A DNA stretch of 64,000 nucleotides. It comes from Clavulina sp. PMI_390. Its lineage: Eukaryota; Basidiomycota; Agaricomycetes; Cantharellales; Hydnaceae. The stretch covers positions 1 to 64,000 of the forward strand of contig WIDE01000098.1 in the NCBI GenBank assembly GCA_015039315.1, written 5' to 3'. The number at the start of each line of letters is the position of its first letter. The first letter of the stretch is position 1. Positions 1-12,440 of this stretch are shown in pieces. Made by a program: the position numbers and the translations under genes. The notes beneath the pieces are model-generated. The model worked only from the letters and a program-made list of their open reading frames with translations. It did not search any database and had not been told where the DNA came from.

Positions 1-1381
1 TAGCAACAAATGAATAAAATCTCTAGAATGCTAGCTAGAAGCATGGGATAGGCATACATAATACTGTTTTGATCTACTAAAGAGAGTTTCATGAGGGAAA
101 AAAGTGGGAAATTGGCTTGTTGGGTGATGAAATCATGAATGGCTCTGAACCTGAGGAGTGAATGGCCAAACTTATATCCAAGCAGCCTTAATTCAATGGA
201 CTTTCTGATACAACCAGATATTTTGCATTGTAAGTATGCTACTGAGATGTATGGAAAAGTTTCAGGATAGCACTAATGGGTAGTAGGCTGGCTCTCATGG
301 CCACCCTAGAATCCCCCCTTCTGCACCAGAGAAAATAATGAGGAGTAGGAAATGTGTGGAATGCGCCATTTCTGAATCAAACTAGTAGATTGGCCATATA
401 GAAGCACATTTAGAGCAACATAATCCAGTGTTTCATTCATCACACTGTACCCTGACCTACTCCCTCCCATTTTGCACACATTCAGAGGCCCTAGCATAGC
501 ACAAGACATCCAAGAATATTAGTTTGGACCACTGTATGCATACTCTGAAGCCGCATCTGCACTCATGTAAATACTGAAGTTGTAATACAATTTCCCATCT
601 CAGGGTTGGAGTCAGGTTGGTAAAATATCATTGATGAGAATTCAATCACTCCTGGCTATCCTGATACCACAATAAACCTTGAATCTATCATCCCAGCTGA
701 TCTGCAGAATTTCTATGGTCAGAGTGTTGTGATTCTTATGAAGTTTCCCCAAAGTTATGCATTTAAGGTTGATATATGGGAATAACAAAAGTCACTGTAA
801 TATGATGACCTTGATATCTGCAGTTTTGGCACCAAAAGTAGCATATCTGGTTAGTGAACACTTTTTCTAAGCGTTTTCCACAATGCTGGAGCTTCCAGAA
901 GTGTGCAGAATTGGAGGGGGAGGATAGCTATCCAATGAAGTGAGGTAAGAAGAAGATTCCATTGCTCTGGTTCTATTTATTTTGGCATATAGACATATTT
1001 ATTGCTCAAACCTACTACTTCTTCCATTAATCCACGTCTCCACTACCATATTTGCCTGAGAAATGCAGAATTCCACTAAATGTATACTGACTAGACTATC
1101 CACTATTCATGATGGCCTTCTGCTTCCCTAGGTGGCTCAGAAGCTTCATTATTACATCAACTATCTGATTATACCAGAAAGTCTATCACATTAGGGCTGC
1201 TTAGATATAGAATTGGCTAATCACCCACCAGGCTCAGAGCCATTCATGATTTCATCACCCAACAAGCCAATTTCCCACTTTTTTCCCTCATGAAACTCTC
1301 TTTAGTAGATCAAAACAGTATTATGTATGCCTATCCCATGCTTCTAGCTAGCATTCTAGAGATTTTATTCATTTGTTGCTA
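1..1381. mobile_element. Non-autonomous DNA element with long terminal inverted repeats
   Basis: The first ~153 bases of the window are repeated in inverted orientation at about 1229-1381, with essentially perfect identity over ~150 bases; the first mismatches appear only at the inner edge of the repeat. The outer tip reads TAGCAACAAATG. The ~1.07 kb interior is AT-rich and its longest open frame is 67 codons with no transposase likeness, so this is a MITE-like or deletion derivative mobilised by an enzyme encoded elsewhere. The left flank lies outside the window, so a target-site duplication cannot be checked. The near-identity of the arms suggests recent activity. Confidence 0.8.
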
Positions 1382-4300
1382 ATACACCTATGTGTATTAT
1401 ACACATGAACGAACTGAGGGTAAACTTTAGCAAGGCACTAGCAAGAAAGAGAATTGTAAACCAGGAAATATCGAGCTCATTATCCAGCGAGCTGAGCAAT
1501 ATTGGCGCAGTGCAGTTGAATCAGCAAAGTCATGAGCTATCAATCGGGATTGGGCTCAATAATTGTGAATTAGTCCTTGTTTAAATTTCTCTTTTATTAT
1601 GGTAAATTTCCAGGCATAGACTGTAAAGATACTAAGTTGCCAAGTGGTACTAGCAGCAGGCACTTTGCCCATTTGCAGTAGTGACGGGAGCAAGGAGGAA
1701 CAGTGTAGACCAACTGTACAGGTAACAGCCATTTGCGCTCACAGGACTTGTCCGCTCGCCCGCTCGTATTTTCCAATGCAGCATAGAAGCCACCATCTAT
1801 TGGTTGCGGTCTCCTGACTCCTCCGCCAACCGCGCTTGACTCTTCTTCCTGGCCTTGACTCCATCCTCTTTCCCCTCCCTCAATTTAGGTGCCTGCAACA
1901 CCACCTCTCAGGTTCTATGAACTTTGCTTGGGACGTAATGATAAGTATCATACCTGCAACTCGTTTGCTTTATTAGGAGTGAACTAAATGCCACAATTTT
2001 CTCTGTTCAACGCCTAGGGATCTCTAGCCCATCGATTTTCCTTGGCTTTGGTGTTACAGTCTATATCCTTCAAAAGGTGATCATTTTTTTATACATCTTG
2101 CTCTCAAGTTTGTTGTTAATTTTCCTTGATATTTGTTTCCCTAAGCGCTGCCAGTCGGTCATCCAGCAACCCCCACACGTTCCACAGCTGCAATATGTCT
2201 CTTGCTGGTATTGGAGGTGGAATTGAGTCCACGCGCTTAAGGTATGTAACTTTGCCGCTCCAATAACTTGTATTCCAGATCAAGCATCGTCTCCATGTGG
2301 TTCTTGCATATGTTGCTACATTTTGCTAGCTATCATCGTATAGAAACAAATGAAATATAAATAATTCAACCCATATATCAATCTACCAATGGAGCTGAAC
2401 GAGATGCAGAGCCACAGAGCCGCAGAGTCCGCCGAGCTCAATGGCTCCATAGAATAAGTGGTGAACACCTTTCGGGATGTGTCAATGGCTTGACGGCTCT
2501 GCTGAGCAATATCAAGCAGCATCGAGCATAAAGTGGTTTCCTGATGCAGGCTTGGAGGGGAGACACTTGGGTGCACAGTGGGAATGACTGATATTCTGGA
2601 CACAGCTGGGGCACACCGATTTCTAACTACTTACAAGTTTTATTTATACTACGAGCACGGAAAATAGTAGTGTAGAAAAGGGGTAGAGAAATATTGGGGT
2701 GCTCTGGCTCTGGGGGTGGCCATGAGGAGAACACAAGGAAAAGAACAAGAAATGAACTGCGGAAACGTTTAATTAATGAATTTAACTACGTATAGCAGCA
2801 GGGGGCGCAGTTGGACTGACAAATGCCTGATGGAATCCAAAAACAGTGAGAGGGATGAGAGAAAAAGGGAGATTTCCAGTTCTCAGATGTTAGACCATCC
2901 GATCACGGAGTCATGAGCAACCGTAGTTTATGCCCTTGAAACAAGTTCCGTTTGTAAATCGTCAAGAAAACAGAAAGATAATCAAGAATTAGTGTTCAGA
3001 GACACTGATGGAAACACTACCAAACAAAGAGATTACCGGGCTAGCACGGTCCTACCCTCTCTGAAAACGTTCACATTTGGACAGCACTTAGACAACCATT
3101 CAGTTATCGCTCACTGTTCAGGTGCATGACGTCATCCAGGGTTTCTGGGCGACTGTGCAGTTTATTATAAACATGTCGCCACAAATGGAAGCTATTGCTC
3201 TGCTTCAGCACCTCTCTTGTTGAATATGACAATATTATTTTATGTAAATTGGATATGTGATCTCTCTTAAGTGGGACACTAGGATTTACGGCTAATGATC
3301 TGGCTTTGATGATTGATCCAAGTTCATGTTGCGACACAATTTGTGCTATGAAACTAGGCAGGAACTTCCAGCATCTATTCTATTATGAGATCCTTCACTG
3401 TAGTTTCTTCTGATTCATACTGCTTTTCGGGGTTTTTGTTCTGATTCCTCATGCTCAAAGACACCCAGTTCACTCATAGCACTTCAGCACAACACAAAAC
3501 TTGTCAATATCATTGCATAGACCAGGCCCGCAATCCGTACCTCTGCTCAGTGTTCCTGCTTATTATCTCGCCCAACTATCAAGGAGCTCTCCAGGGTCGC
3601 TTCAAACAATGATATCGTGATGGCTCATTTCTGAGACTTGGCAGTTGTAGGCAGGATCTCAAAGAATTCTTTGCGAATCCAACATTATTCATCCAGCTCA
3701 AACATCCACATCATGCTGTGATTCTATCCACTATAGTCTTTCCAGAGACAGTCCCAAATTTAACTGCGACAACAAGACTGCCCCTCATCCCAAGTTATGG
3801 TGTAATTCCGCACTCCCCTGCTCTCCGTTAGTCATCCTGCATGGATCAAATCTTGTGTTGCCATCATATCCCCCCTACTACAGTGACAAAAATTCGTCTC
3901 CACTTCACAGCCTCTATTGATTGCATTGATGCTACATGCCGTTCCTGTTAACCTTTTCCACGCGCGTTCCTGTGATAATGATATTATCTTCAGCTGAAAT
4001 CGCCATACAATCGGAAAATGTACGCTCCCTGTCAAGCTGGGGGTGTTTCCCACATCCACAGCACAAACTTCTTTCGGCGGCCCGCACGTTCTTACGGCAG
4101 TCATCATGTCATCTAGCAATTCTCCATTTCCCGCGTGGCCACTAAGGCTTCAGATCGTAACATATCAGGTTAATAAATGGCATCGGTAGTTGTCACGATC
4201 GCTGACGAAGATTACTGCTTATTATTGCTTGCCTACAAAACCCCCTTTTGACAGCTCGTAATCATGATTATGGGATCACTCAGGAATGGAATACGACCGC

Positions 4301-5254
4301 TATTAAAGAATCCTATGAACCGACGGAGATAGAAACAATTCTGATTATTTCTTTGACGCCGCAGATCTAGTCGACGACAGTTTGATGCACTTTTGGCATT
4401 GGCTTTAGAACAAAGCTCAGGCATCCCCTCAAGCCACAGAACCCAAAAAGGGTATCGGTGCTCGGCATTAAAGACATTAAGACTCTCTGAGCGGGTTTTG
4501 ACACTTCTTGCGCACACGATGAGTTCAGTGACCACATTTAAGGGACACGCTCTTCAATAAAAGTCGCGTCTACTACGCCGTCTAGTAGCCTCTCCTCAGT
4601 TGCTTATTATACATTCTTGCAGCACTTTGCTCCGTTCTCCTGTACAACAAATAATACCTTATGTGATTTATACGCCTAGCCAGCTCTTGCCGGCGCAGCG
4701 CGGCCCTTCCAAGTCAGGAAGGGTCGAAGGCCGATGCATCCAAAAACGGGTGGAGCGCAGCAATCGGGAATTAAACAAGAATTTGAATAATCGGCGAAAT
4801 GAGGGGCCACGCGCGCTCCTGAAACGATCCGTCGATGACTCATTCCCGAATAGATCGAGATAATTCACACGGGTGCGGGTAAGTCTCTCGATTGGGCGAT
4901 GGATGAATCCCCGGGTTCTCCGCCTTGAGCGCGACCCTTGGAATTGTTCCCCCGGACCGAGACGAACGAAAAGAAGAAGGAGAACTAATTAAAAGAAAAA
5001 ATGATATGATTTGTATGTATATGGTCGCTAATCTAGTAGGTACACGTATGCAAGGGTTTAAGGGCCGACACCGATTAAGATGTGGCAAGGCTGATAATGC
5101 TTTGCCACCACATTTGCCCTTCAGAGCCATTGGTTCAAGCTGAGCCGTTCATGAAGACGTCTGATGTAATAGAGCATCGGATCGGAAGCAGCTCGCACGC
5201 CTACTCAGACACGAGATTCTACAATTTGTACAGTACATGTAGTATGATGCCCGT
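1382..5254. other. Gene-poor stretch, no gene recognised
   Basis: About 3.9 kb downstream of the inverted-repeat element in which I see no protein family, tRNA or repeat. The open frames are short (largest ~100 codons), lie on both strands and have no splice pattern that joins them into a longer protein. The segment 4540-5000 is visibly richer in G and C than the AT-rich stretch at 2300-4500. A short frame starting at about 2194 (MSLAGIGGG...) runs into a plausible GT donor, but I could not extend it. It also holds the 3' flank of the HydA gene. Confidence 0.5.
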
Positions 5255-8200
5255 CTACTCCAGAGTGATGAACAAATGCTGCTCAGTCACAACTGCCTCG
5301 CTCCTTGGATCCAGCACAATCGTCTGCGTCGCATCAATCACAATAGCAGGCCCTTTCACCTTGTCTCCGCGCTCGAGGTCCTCCAGCCTGTACACCGGTG
5401 CATCCACTCGCCCCGAGCACTCTTCAAAGTACACCGAGTGCGTAGTAGTGTGCTTCTCGGTACTAGCAGGGGAATTCTCGGATGTTGATGTCGATGTGGA
5501 GGCATGGAAGGGCACAGTGCGTGTCTCGAGCGTCTCGATCTCGTCCCACACCGAAACACCTAGTGTATCGAACGTCTTGCCAATCCCACGGACCTGCAAG
5601 CATCAAGGATGAGGAGAGATCAAGATCAGTGAGGCGGCCCGCTACCAAGCGAAACAAGATCAAAGCGTACCTTGACATCATCCACAATGATTGCCTTGCC
5701 TTCCAGCACAAAGCCAAATTCGGAGCGGTACATCCGCTTGAACGCCTCCTCGAACCCAGCAGCTTCCACGCCGTCACCCTCTTGGAGGACCATTAGCGCC
5801 GTGTCCGTCCCATCAAACCTCATGTTGAGCAAGCGCTCCAGCACAATGCGCTCTTCCGCAAATCCCTGCTCGTGAATCAGTTGATGCTTCACCGATTGGG
5901 ACAATGCGTCGAGCCGGGAGAGAAGCTTAGGTAGGGATGATGACGAGTATGTTTCCGAGGCAGGTTCTTGAAGCTCAAATGCACTGTTGATAATATCGGG
6001 GCGTGTGTCGACCGTGGGAGTGATAAGAGATGGATAGCGATCAAGCAGTGGGATACATCATTTCTCGTCAGTTTCGTCCAGTGCATCGAAACAAGCAAAC
6101 AGAAAAAACTCACCGATCTGCTAACGCGAGCCCATACGCTGACAATATGGATGAGTGTCGATGGATCAAGATCCTCTTGATCCCCAGCAGGCGTGCAATC
6201 TCCGTTGCATGCTGCCCACCTGCACCGCCAAAGCTCGCCAGGCTGGAGAAATGAGAGCAAACGAGGCAAGAGGTGAATTAGATGCGTCAACACGATGAAG
6301 CTCTCTCACGTACACATGCTTTGCTAGCGCGTGCCCTTTCGCTTCGGTCAAGGAGCGAATAGGTCTGCACATTGTCTCGTTTGCGACTTTGATGAACCTA
6401 GAGTCCCAAGATAGAGCATAGAAACCTAAATCAGACTGGAATCAAGATAATAGATGGATTCATACCCATAAGCAACCTCTTCTAGCCCCAGTTCTTGCGC
6501 GCCCTCCTCTCTTCTCCCGCGATTGATCTCCTCGCGAACCTTTTCGAACGCCTGGATGGATGCCTTTCGATCAAGAGGCTCATTTTCGTGCTTGCCAAAG
6601 ATCTTGGGGAAGAAGTCTGGGATGAGGCGCCCCAGGACGAGGTTTGCGTCTGTCACAGCTAGCGGACCGCCCTTCCTGTTTCGGTGGAGGTGGAAAGGCG
6701 AAGTAGAATGGATTTATACCCGTTCAAAAAGGCGTTTGCAGAGATAGGACGAAAGAAGGGTGTGAATACGCACTTGTAGCATGCGGGTCCTGGATTTGCT
6801 CCAGCACTCTCCGGACCTGCAACAAACAGCCCATTCCTAAAGGCGAGGCATGAGCCACCTCCCGCAGCGACGGTGTTGATGTCAAGTTGAGGGGAAGAGA
6901 CGGTGATGCCCGCTGTGGTGGTCTCATACACAAGCTCGTATCGGCCGTCGTACCGCGAAACATCGGTGGAGGTACCGCCCACGTCGATCCTAGAATGTCA
7001 TAGGAGTTAACGTAGTACGCTAAAAGTGAACAGGAGGACAGGGGACTCACCCGATGATTGGAACCTTCCTATTGTCGTCCCAGCTCGTCAGCGCATAACC
7101 CACCACGCCCCCTGCAGGCCCACTCAGAATACTCTTCAGCCCACTAAAATTCCTCAGATCCACAAGCCCTCCGTCACTCCCCATAAACTCTACCCTGCTT
7201 GCCCTCTTCGTATCCCCATCCCCAGTCTCCACAACTCCCGATCCAACGCTCCCCTCGCGAAGCTGCGCATCGAACCCAGCAAAGAAGCCATCAACGTACT
7301 CCATCAGAATAGGCGTCAGGTACGCATCGGCCGTACTGGATACACCGCGCGGGAGCATCTTTATCATGGGTAGGAGCTGGGATGAGAGCGAGATGTGTGT
7401 GAAGCCAAGCGAGCTGGCAAGTTTCCCGATGGCCAGCTCGTGGTGCGGGAAGGTGTAGGAATGGACGAGGACAACGGCGAGGGAGCGGTAGCCTTCATCA
7501 TAGAGGGCTTGCAAGTCTTTCTTGATCTGATCGTGGTCTATGTGTAGTGATTGTGTGTGTCAGAGAGAGAAAGAGAAAATGGATTGAGACGAGTGTTGTG
7601 ATATACAATATGGCCGTCAAAAAGAACATACCAGGCTTCTTGAGAATCTGTACCGCTTCCCCGCTCAGACCTTGGACAATTTCGCCCCTTGCTGATGCAC
7701 CATCCTCTGCCTCAATCCACCCCTCCCCGGAGTATGACTTTGTGACTTTGCCTGCATCGTCGAATTGAACAGCATGGTCTGCCGCCTTGGGGTCCGATGT
7801 ATAGCCCACGAGAGTGACGCGCTCGTCTACCTCCAGAACCGCCTGGTACAGGGGAGGCGCGCGCCGGATGTTGAGGTCAAAGATCTTGGGCCGGGATTGG
7901 TTGCCGATCGCGAGGAGGTCCTATTATGGATCAGAAAAGGTGAGAAGTTTAGAGATATGGAATCAAGTAGAGGAAGAAAGGAGATAGCGAACTTTGAAGC
8001 CTTTAGTGATGAGTAATGCATGCTTCTGGCCCTTCCGCTCCAGCAATGCATTCGTGGCTACAGTCGTCGATAACCGGATGAAGTCTATGGTGGCCGGAGG
8101 TAATGTGTAAGTAATCACCAAGGTTTTAAAAGTGATTAAAGAACTAAACATACCAATTTTGTCTGTGTTGAGCTTCTGTCCACGAGGGATGGATTCGCCC

Positions 8201-8733
8201 GTCAGGGTCTCTAGCACACGTCGAATACCTTCAGTGGGAGCATCCTTGTAGTTGTCTGGGTCCTGAGAGACTATCAAGTAAAGTATGGTCATTGAACGAG
8301 CATTGCGGGTAGGGTCGCAGATGAAAGCTTACGGAGTTTGACGACAAGTTCTTTGCGCTCTTGTGGGTTCTCTGGATCCGGGTAGGATCTGGAGGGGAAT
8401 TGGGAAATCATTGGTTTGCATGATGCAGTTTGGCTCATAGAAAGATGGCTCACGCATGTACCTGACAATGGATGGATGGTTGGATTAGTATAGATGATGA
8501 ATGGATAGAAGCTCGCCACTCACGTCACTGCAGAGGTCAACCCATCCGCCAATCGCACACTCAGCAAACAGCGCAGCTTCCAGGATATACGATCTTATCT
8601 CACCAGAATGTGCCACCGCCTTTGGAGGATCAAAAAGACGAATGAGTCAGTGTGATCGAGGATGACATGGAGATACGAGTGACTGACGATCTGCGCAGAT
8701 ACGAATTGAGCGATCAGGGATATGGGCAACCAT
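5255..8733 (-). CDS. 5-oxoprolinase HydA half (hydantoinase A-like ATPase subunit), separate gene
   Basis: Encodes the N-terminal half of 5-oxoprolinase, the ATP-dependent enzyme that opens 5-oxoproline to glutamate in the glutathione cycle (cytosol). I read 15 exons, 5' to 3': 8733-8688, 8619-8604, 8527-8524, 8461-8454, 8388-8333, 8270-8154, 8084-7993, 7920-7632, 7537-7051, 6989-6774, 6675-6466, 6397-6314, 6242-6114, 5983-5671, 5593-5255. They sum to 2406 bases, 801 aa. The N-terminal nucleotide-binding signature IRICADRGGTFCDVHA is spread over four exons, three of them 16, 4 and 8 bases long. Later landmarks are [34 protein letters not shown] and the C-terminal [14 protein letters not shown]. 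Translation stops after HLFITLE, just where the fused eukaryotic enzyme would enter the HydB domain. That domain is encoded by the divergent neighbour. The microexon models are the least certain part. Confidence 0.88.
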
Positions 8734-9180
8734 TTTTGGGGGAGTTGGATGAGGGGTTTTGAGTGGTGTTCTTCAGTCACTGTATGGATCTTCTTGGGGT
8801 ATTTGAGGCTAGCGTGTAGGCGGAACTGGGTCGCCCAAATGGAGGAGCATCTTTTGGAGTTGGTAATTTGTCACATGCCCTGTCACGCGCCGTATGTCAT
8901 CCCGCCTCGATTCCGCCTTGGGAAAGTCTTTGCAATAGTCATATCCCGACCCTCTAGCGACACATATACGGACTCGTGTCGATCGTTATAAGCGATATTA
9001 AGAGCGTGAGGCTGCTCCCGCTTGTGACGGCTCAGATCTTTGTAAAAGCCCAACCTTGGCCTTGCGAAGTGGCCACAACATCCCCTCTACTCCACAACGT
9101 CACGAACTTCGAGTTTCCACTACTGAGGACTGAGCATCTACTACTCTCTGCCACCTCCCCTCCGAAAATCTTCATCCATA
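8734..9180. promoter_or_regulatory. Shared divergent promoter of the split 5-oxoprolinase genes
   Basis: This 447-base interval lies between the start codon of the HydA gene (minus) and that of the HydB gene (plus), so it must hold both 5' untranslated leaders and both promoters. I see no convincing TATA box. Head-to-head placement of the two halves of one enzyme would allow balanced expression. That is inference from position only. Confidence 0.6.
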
Positions 9181-11753
9181 ATGGCGTCCTCTACAGCGGT
9201 CGATCCCATCATGCTCAGTCTCTTCGCGAATCGCTTCATGAGCATCGCAGAAGCAATGGGTCGTGCTCTACAGCAGACCGCGATCAGCACCAACATCAAG
9301 GAACGCCTCGACTTTTCATGCGCTCTCTTTGCACCTGATGGCGATCTCGTCGCCAATGCACCCTTCATCCCTATCCATCTCGGGTGAGCCCTGCCAACAA
9401 CGCTCCCTCGCTGATTTGCCAACTGACCAGAGTCTACGTCTAACGTACGACAGAGCAATGAGCTTGTGAGTTACCAACCAGCTCTGAAGCACAAAACAAC
9501 ATATATTAATCTTGGTCATCAGCGCCGTCAAGTACCAAGTTGAACGGCTCGGCAAAGATCTCAAGGAGGGCGATGTCATCATGGCCAACTCGCCTCAAGC
9601 TGGCGGAACGTACGTCTATCCGAATTCCCCTCTTCCACTTGAAACCATACCGATGCGCTCTTGGTCTCATTGGCATCTTTTCCTACAAATAGTCATCTTC
9701 CGGACATCACCCTCATCACTCCCGTCTTCGACCAAGACACTAAAGAGATCATTTTCTTTACTGCATCAAGAGGACACCATGCCGACATCGGCGGTATTCT
9801 CCCCGGTATGCATCTTCGTCCTCTCCGCATCACCTGCTCTCTACGCGTCCCGGTACCGGCAATGCTCACCTACCACCGCCTCTACAGGCTCTATGCCACC
9901 CACATCAGTGAATATCTTCGAAGAGGGAGCCGAAATCATCTCGTTCAAAATTGTCAACAATGGCGTCTTCGACCGCCAGGGCCTCATGGAATACATGATT
10001 GACAAGCCTGCAAGCTATCCTGGTAATAGTGGGTGCAGGAACTTCAGGGACGTCGAAAGCGATTTGAAGGCGGTATGTCCTCCCTAATCTCATACTCTCT
10101 ATTCTTACCAGCATTGGATTATGAACTCTTTGCTCCATTGACACTTGCTCCACCGATAGCAAATCGCGGCCAACCATAAAGGAATCCAGCTCATCCACGC
10201 TTGTAAGTTCTACCACTAGTCGATTACGAGTCCCTCCTATTTACGTTGAATACTTATCATCTCCATTTTCCCGATAGTGATTCGCGAATACGACCTGAAG
10301 ACTGTTCAGGACTACATGCTCCACATTCGTTCCAACGCCGAACAATCCGTGCGCTCCCTGCTCAGGGACGTCGTCAAGCGCATGGGTACAAACGTCCTGG
10401 AAGCTAGAGACTACCTAGATGACGGGTCCCCCGTAAGTCCATCCCCCTAGGGCATTCTAGCATCGGGCTCATGTTCCTCCATCAATCCCTAGATTCAAAT
10501 CCACATTGACATAGACTCGGAGAAAGGCTCCGCTCTCATTGACTTTGCTGGAACAGGTCCCGAAATCCGCGGCAACCTGAACTCGCCCATCTCAGTCGTA
10601 CACTCAGCTGTGATCTATTGCTTACGCGCAATGCTCGACAGCGATATCCCACTGAATGCTGGGTGCTTGGTCCCCGTAGAGAGTATGTTACTTTTCTACT
10701 TTGAACCTTTTGACCAAGGATGATCTGCTAACAATGCCGATGGCCGATGATGTAGTCAAGATCCCGGACGGCTCGCTCCTTAAGCCCTCGCCGACAGCGG
10801 CAGTCTGTGGTGGGAACGTCTTGACCAGCCAACGTATTGTAGATGTCGTCCTCAAGGCGTTCAATGCCTGCGCTGCGAGTCAAGGATGCTGCAAGTGAGT
10901 TCGCGCTGCGAAGGTTCATACCTGTATGAGCGAGAAGCTGAGTAGACTACGTATGTTCCACTGATAGTAATCTGACATACGGAGAGGGTGGGAAGGATAA
11001 GAATGGTGTCGTGACGAGTGGGTGGGGATACTATGAGGTACGGATCCATCTCTCCTGCGTGATTGGCCTGGCTCTGATACGCTGTCGACTTTGTTAAATT
11101 TCATTCGTTGCACCGCAGACTATCGCAGGTGGTTCCGGCGCTGGACCCCACTGGCACGGCACCTCTGGTGTCCACACTCACATCACCAACACGCGCATTG
11201 GCGACGTCGAGATCCTCGAGCGTCGCTACCCCGTCATGCTCCATGAGTTTTCGATTCGCGAGGGCTCAGGAGGCGTAGGCGAATGGCGTGGGGGTGATGG
11301 TGTTGTACGGGATATCGAGTTTTTGGTCCCTCTTCAGGTCTCTATTCTAAGCGAGGTGAGTTGACCCTTCTTGCTCGTGCTGAAGGGATCGAAGGCTGAA
11401 ATTTTTTGTGTACATAGCGGAGAACGTTCCAGCCGTACGGCCTTGAAGGTGGTGGGAATGGCGAGCGCGGAAAGAACATCTGGATCAAACAAGCACGTGC
11501 TGAAGACGGTGACCTACCATCTGGACCCTCCGCTTCTAGCACGAAGCCCCCGCCACGGCATATCAACATTGGCGGGAAGGCGAGTGTCATGATGGGCAAG
11601 GGTGACCATCTCGTGCTGAATACACCCGGAGGTGGTGCATGGGGCGCGCCATTGAAGAATAAGGATGTTGCAGCTGCTGTGACGGCGGAGCGTCCAGGGT
11701 GGAGCGCTAGGGGGAGTCTAGTGGAGCGGGAGAGCGTGCAAGCCGGGTTTTGA
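9181..11753 (+). CDS. 5-oxoprolinase HydB half (hydantoinase B-like subunit), separate gene
   Basis: Encodes the C-terminal, catalytic HydB-type half of 5-oxoprolinase. Twelve exons: 9181-9383, 9454-9465, 9523-9609, 9693-9805, 9888-10072, 10160-10202, 10278-10432, 10493-10682, 10756-10894, 10968-11037, 11119-11355, 11418-11753; total 1770 bases, 589 aa. It begins with its own ATG and short leader ([12 protein letters not shown]) and reads straight into the family signature [31 protein letters not shown], then [30 protein letters not shown], the [14 protein letters not shown] loop, and the C-terminal [11 protein letters not shown]. All landmarks of the domain are present, so it is complete. 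The 12-base exon 2 supplies the residues AMS. Its last two exons and 3' flank are repeated after the assembly gap downstream. The fused eukaryotic homologue is ~1290 aa; the two halves here total 1390. Confidence 0.92.
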
Positions 11754-12430
11754 TCCAGACCTGGCGCCATCTTGTTTCTTATGATGAGGGTTCACTGTGA
11801 TTTAGCGAACCTCTTTTGTTTTGTTATGTGGACCATCTGCTCACGAACTGTACATGCATTGGTCAAGAATTCTCGACCGCTGTTTATAGCACACCTGAGC
11901 TGTCATGCTATTCGCCTAGTTAGGATCAGGAAGCCATTACACGCGGCGCATATAAGCGATTGCCAGACAGAGGGCTGCGACGAGTGGTCGGGATGGCACC
12001 CGTTCTAACTAAGCGCTTCAGGGGAACAACGCGCAGAGAAAGGTGGTTTGCTCTCTCTCAGAGAGATGAGTGGTTGGACATGAAGTAACAAGAGACTCAA
12101 TGAGACGAGAGTTTGAGATACCAGTTGAGGAATCCTCATTCGGAAGAAGCACACCGAATATCACAACGCTAGGGAGGAAATACAGTTTGGACGCGATCAG
12201 AGAGAATATTATGGTCTTTACGAAATCAAGTTCAAGATCCCTGATATTGAAGTCGACCAGCCAGAGCGAACTCTCTTGGATTCTCACAACAAGAATGGTT
12301 GGAGCTTATTTGAAGCTATCGGGAGGGGGCTGGCACGAAGCAGTATAGTGATTAATGGAAGGGCGGGCTCTATTGTTTATTAGTCTTCGTATCCTGACAC
12401 TGCCTGACGAGGCCTTTTGGGAACTGCAGA
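11149..12430 (+). repeat. Left copy of a 1.25-1.28 kb direct repeat ending at the assembly gap
   Basis: From CACTGGCACGGC in exon 11 of the HydB gene to GAACTGCAGA immediately before the N run. The same sequence, diverged by several percent, follows the gap from 12441. The repeat covers the last 69 codons of exon 11, the intron, exon 12 and about 680 bases of downstream flank. Coding differences are largely synonymous, and the flank carries small indels. Confidence 0.9.
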
Positions 12431-12440
12431 NNNNNNNNNN
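12431..12440. other. Assembly gap (10 N)
   Basis: Ten ambiguous bases separate the two repeat copies. The sequence just before the gap matches 13682-13691, and the sequence just after it matches 11149 onward. This is the geometry of two overlapping contig ends left unmerged rather than of a missing spacer. Confidence 0.95.

Noticed and set aside
5255..11753. Recent bacterial origin of the split oxoprolinase genes
   Set aside because: Both halves are densely interrupted by introns and carry motif wording typical of the eukaryotic enzyme, so fission of a fungal fused gene is simpler.
11342..11770. 142-codon frame on the minus strand, and a similar one at 12679-13146
   Set aside because: Both are antisense to the last exon of the HydB gene and its repeat copy; their similarity merely reflects the repeat.
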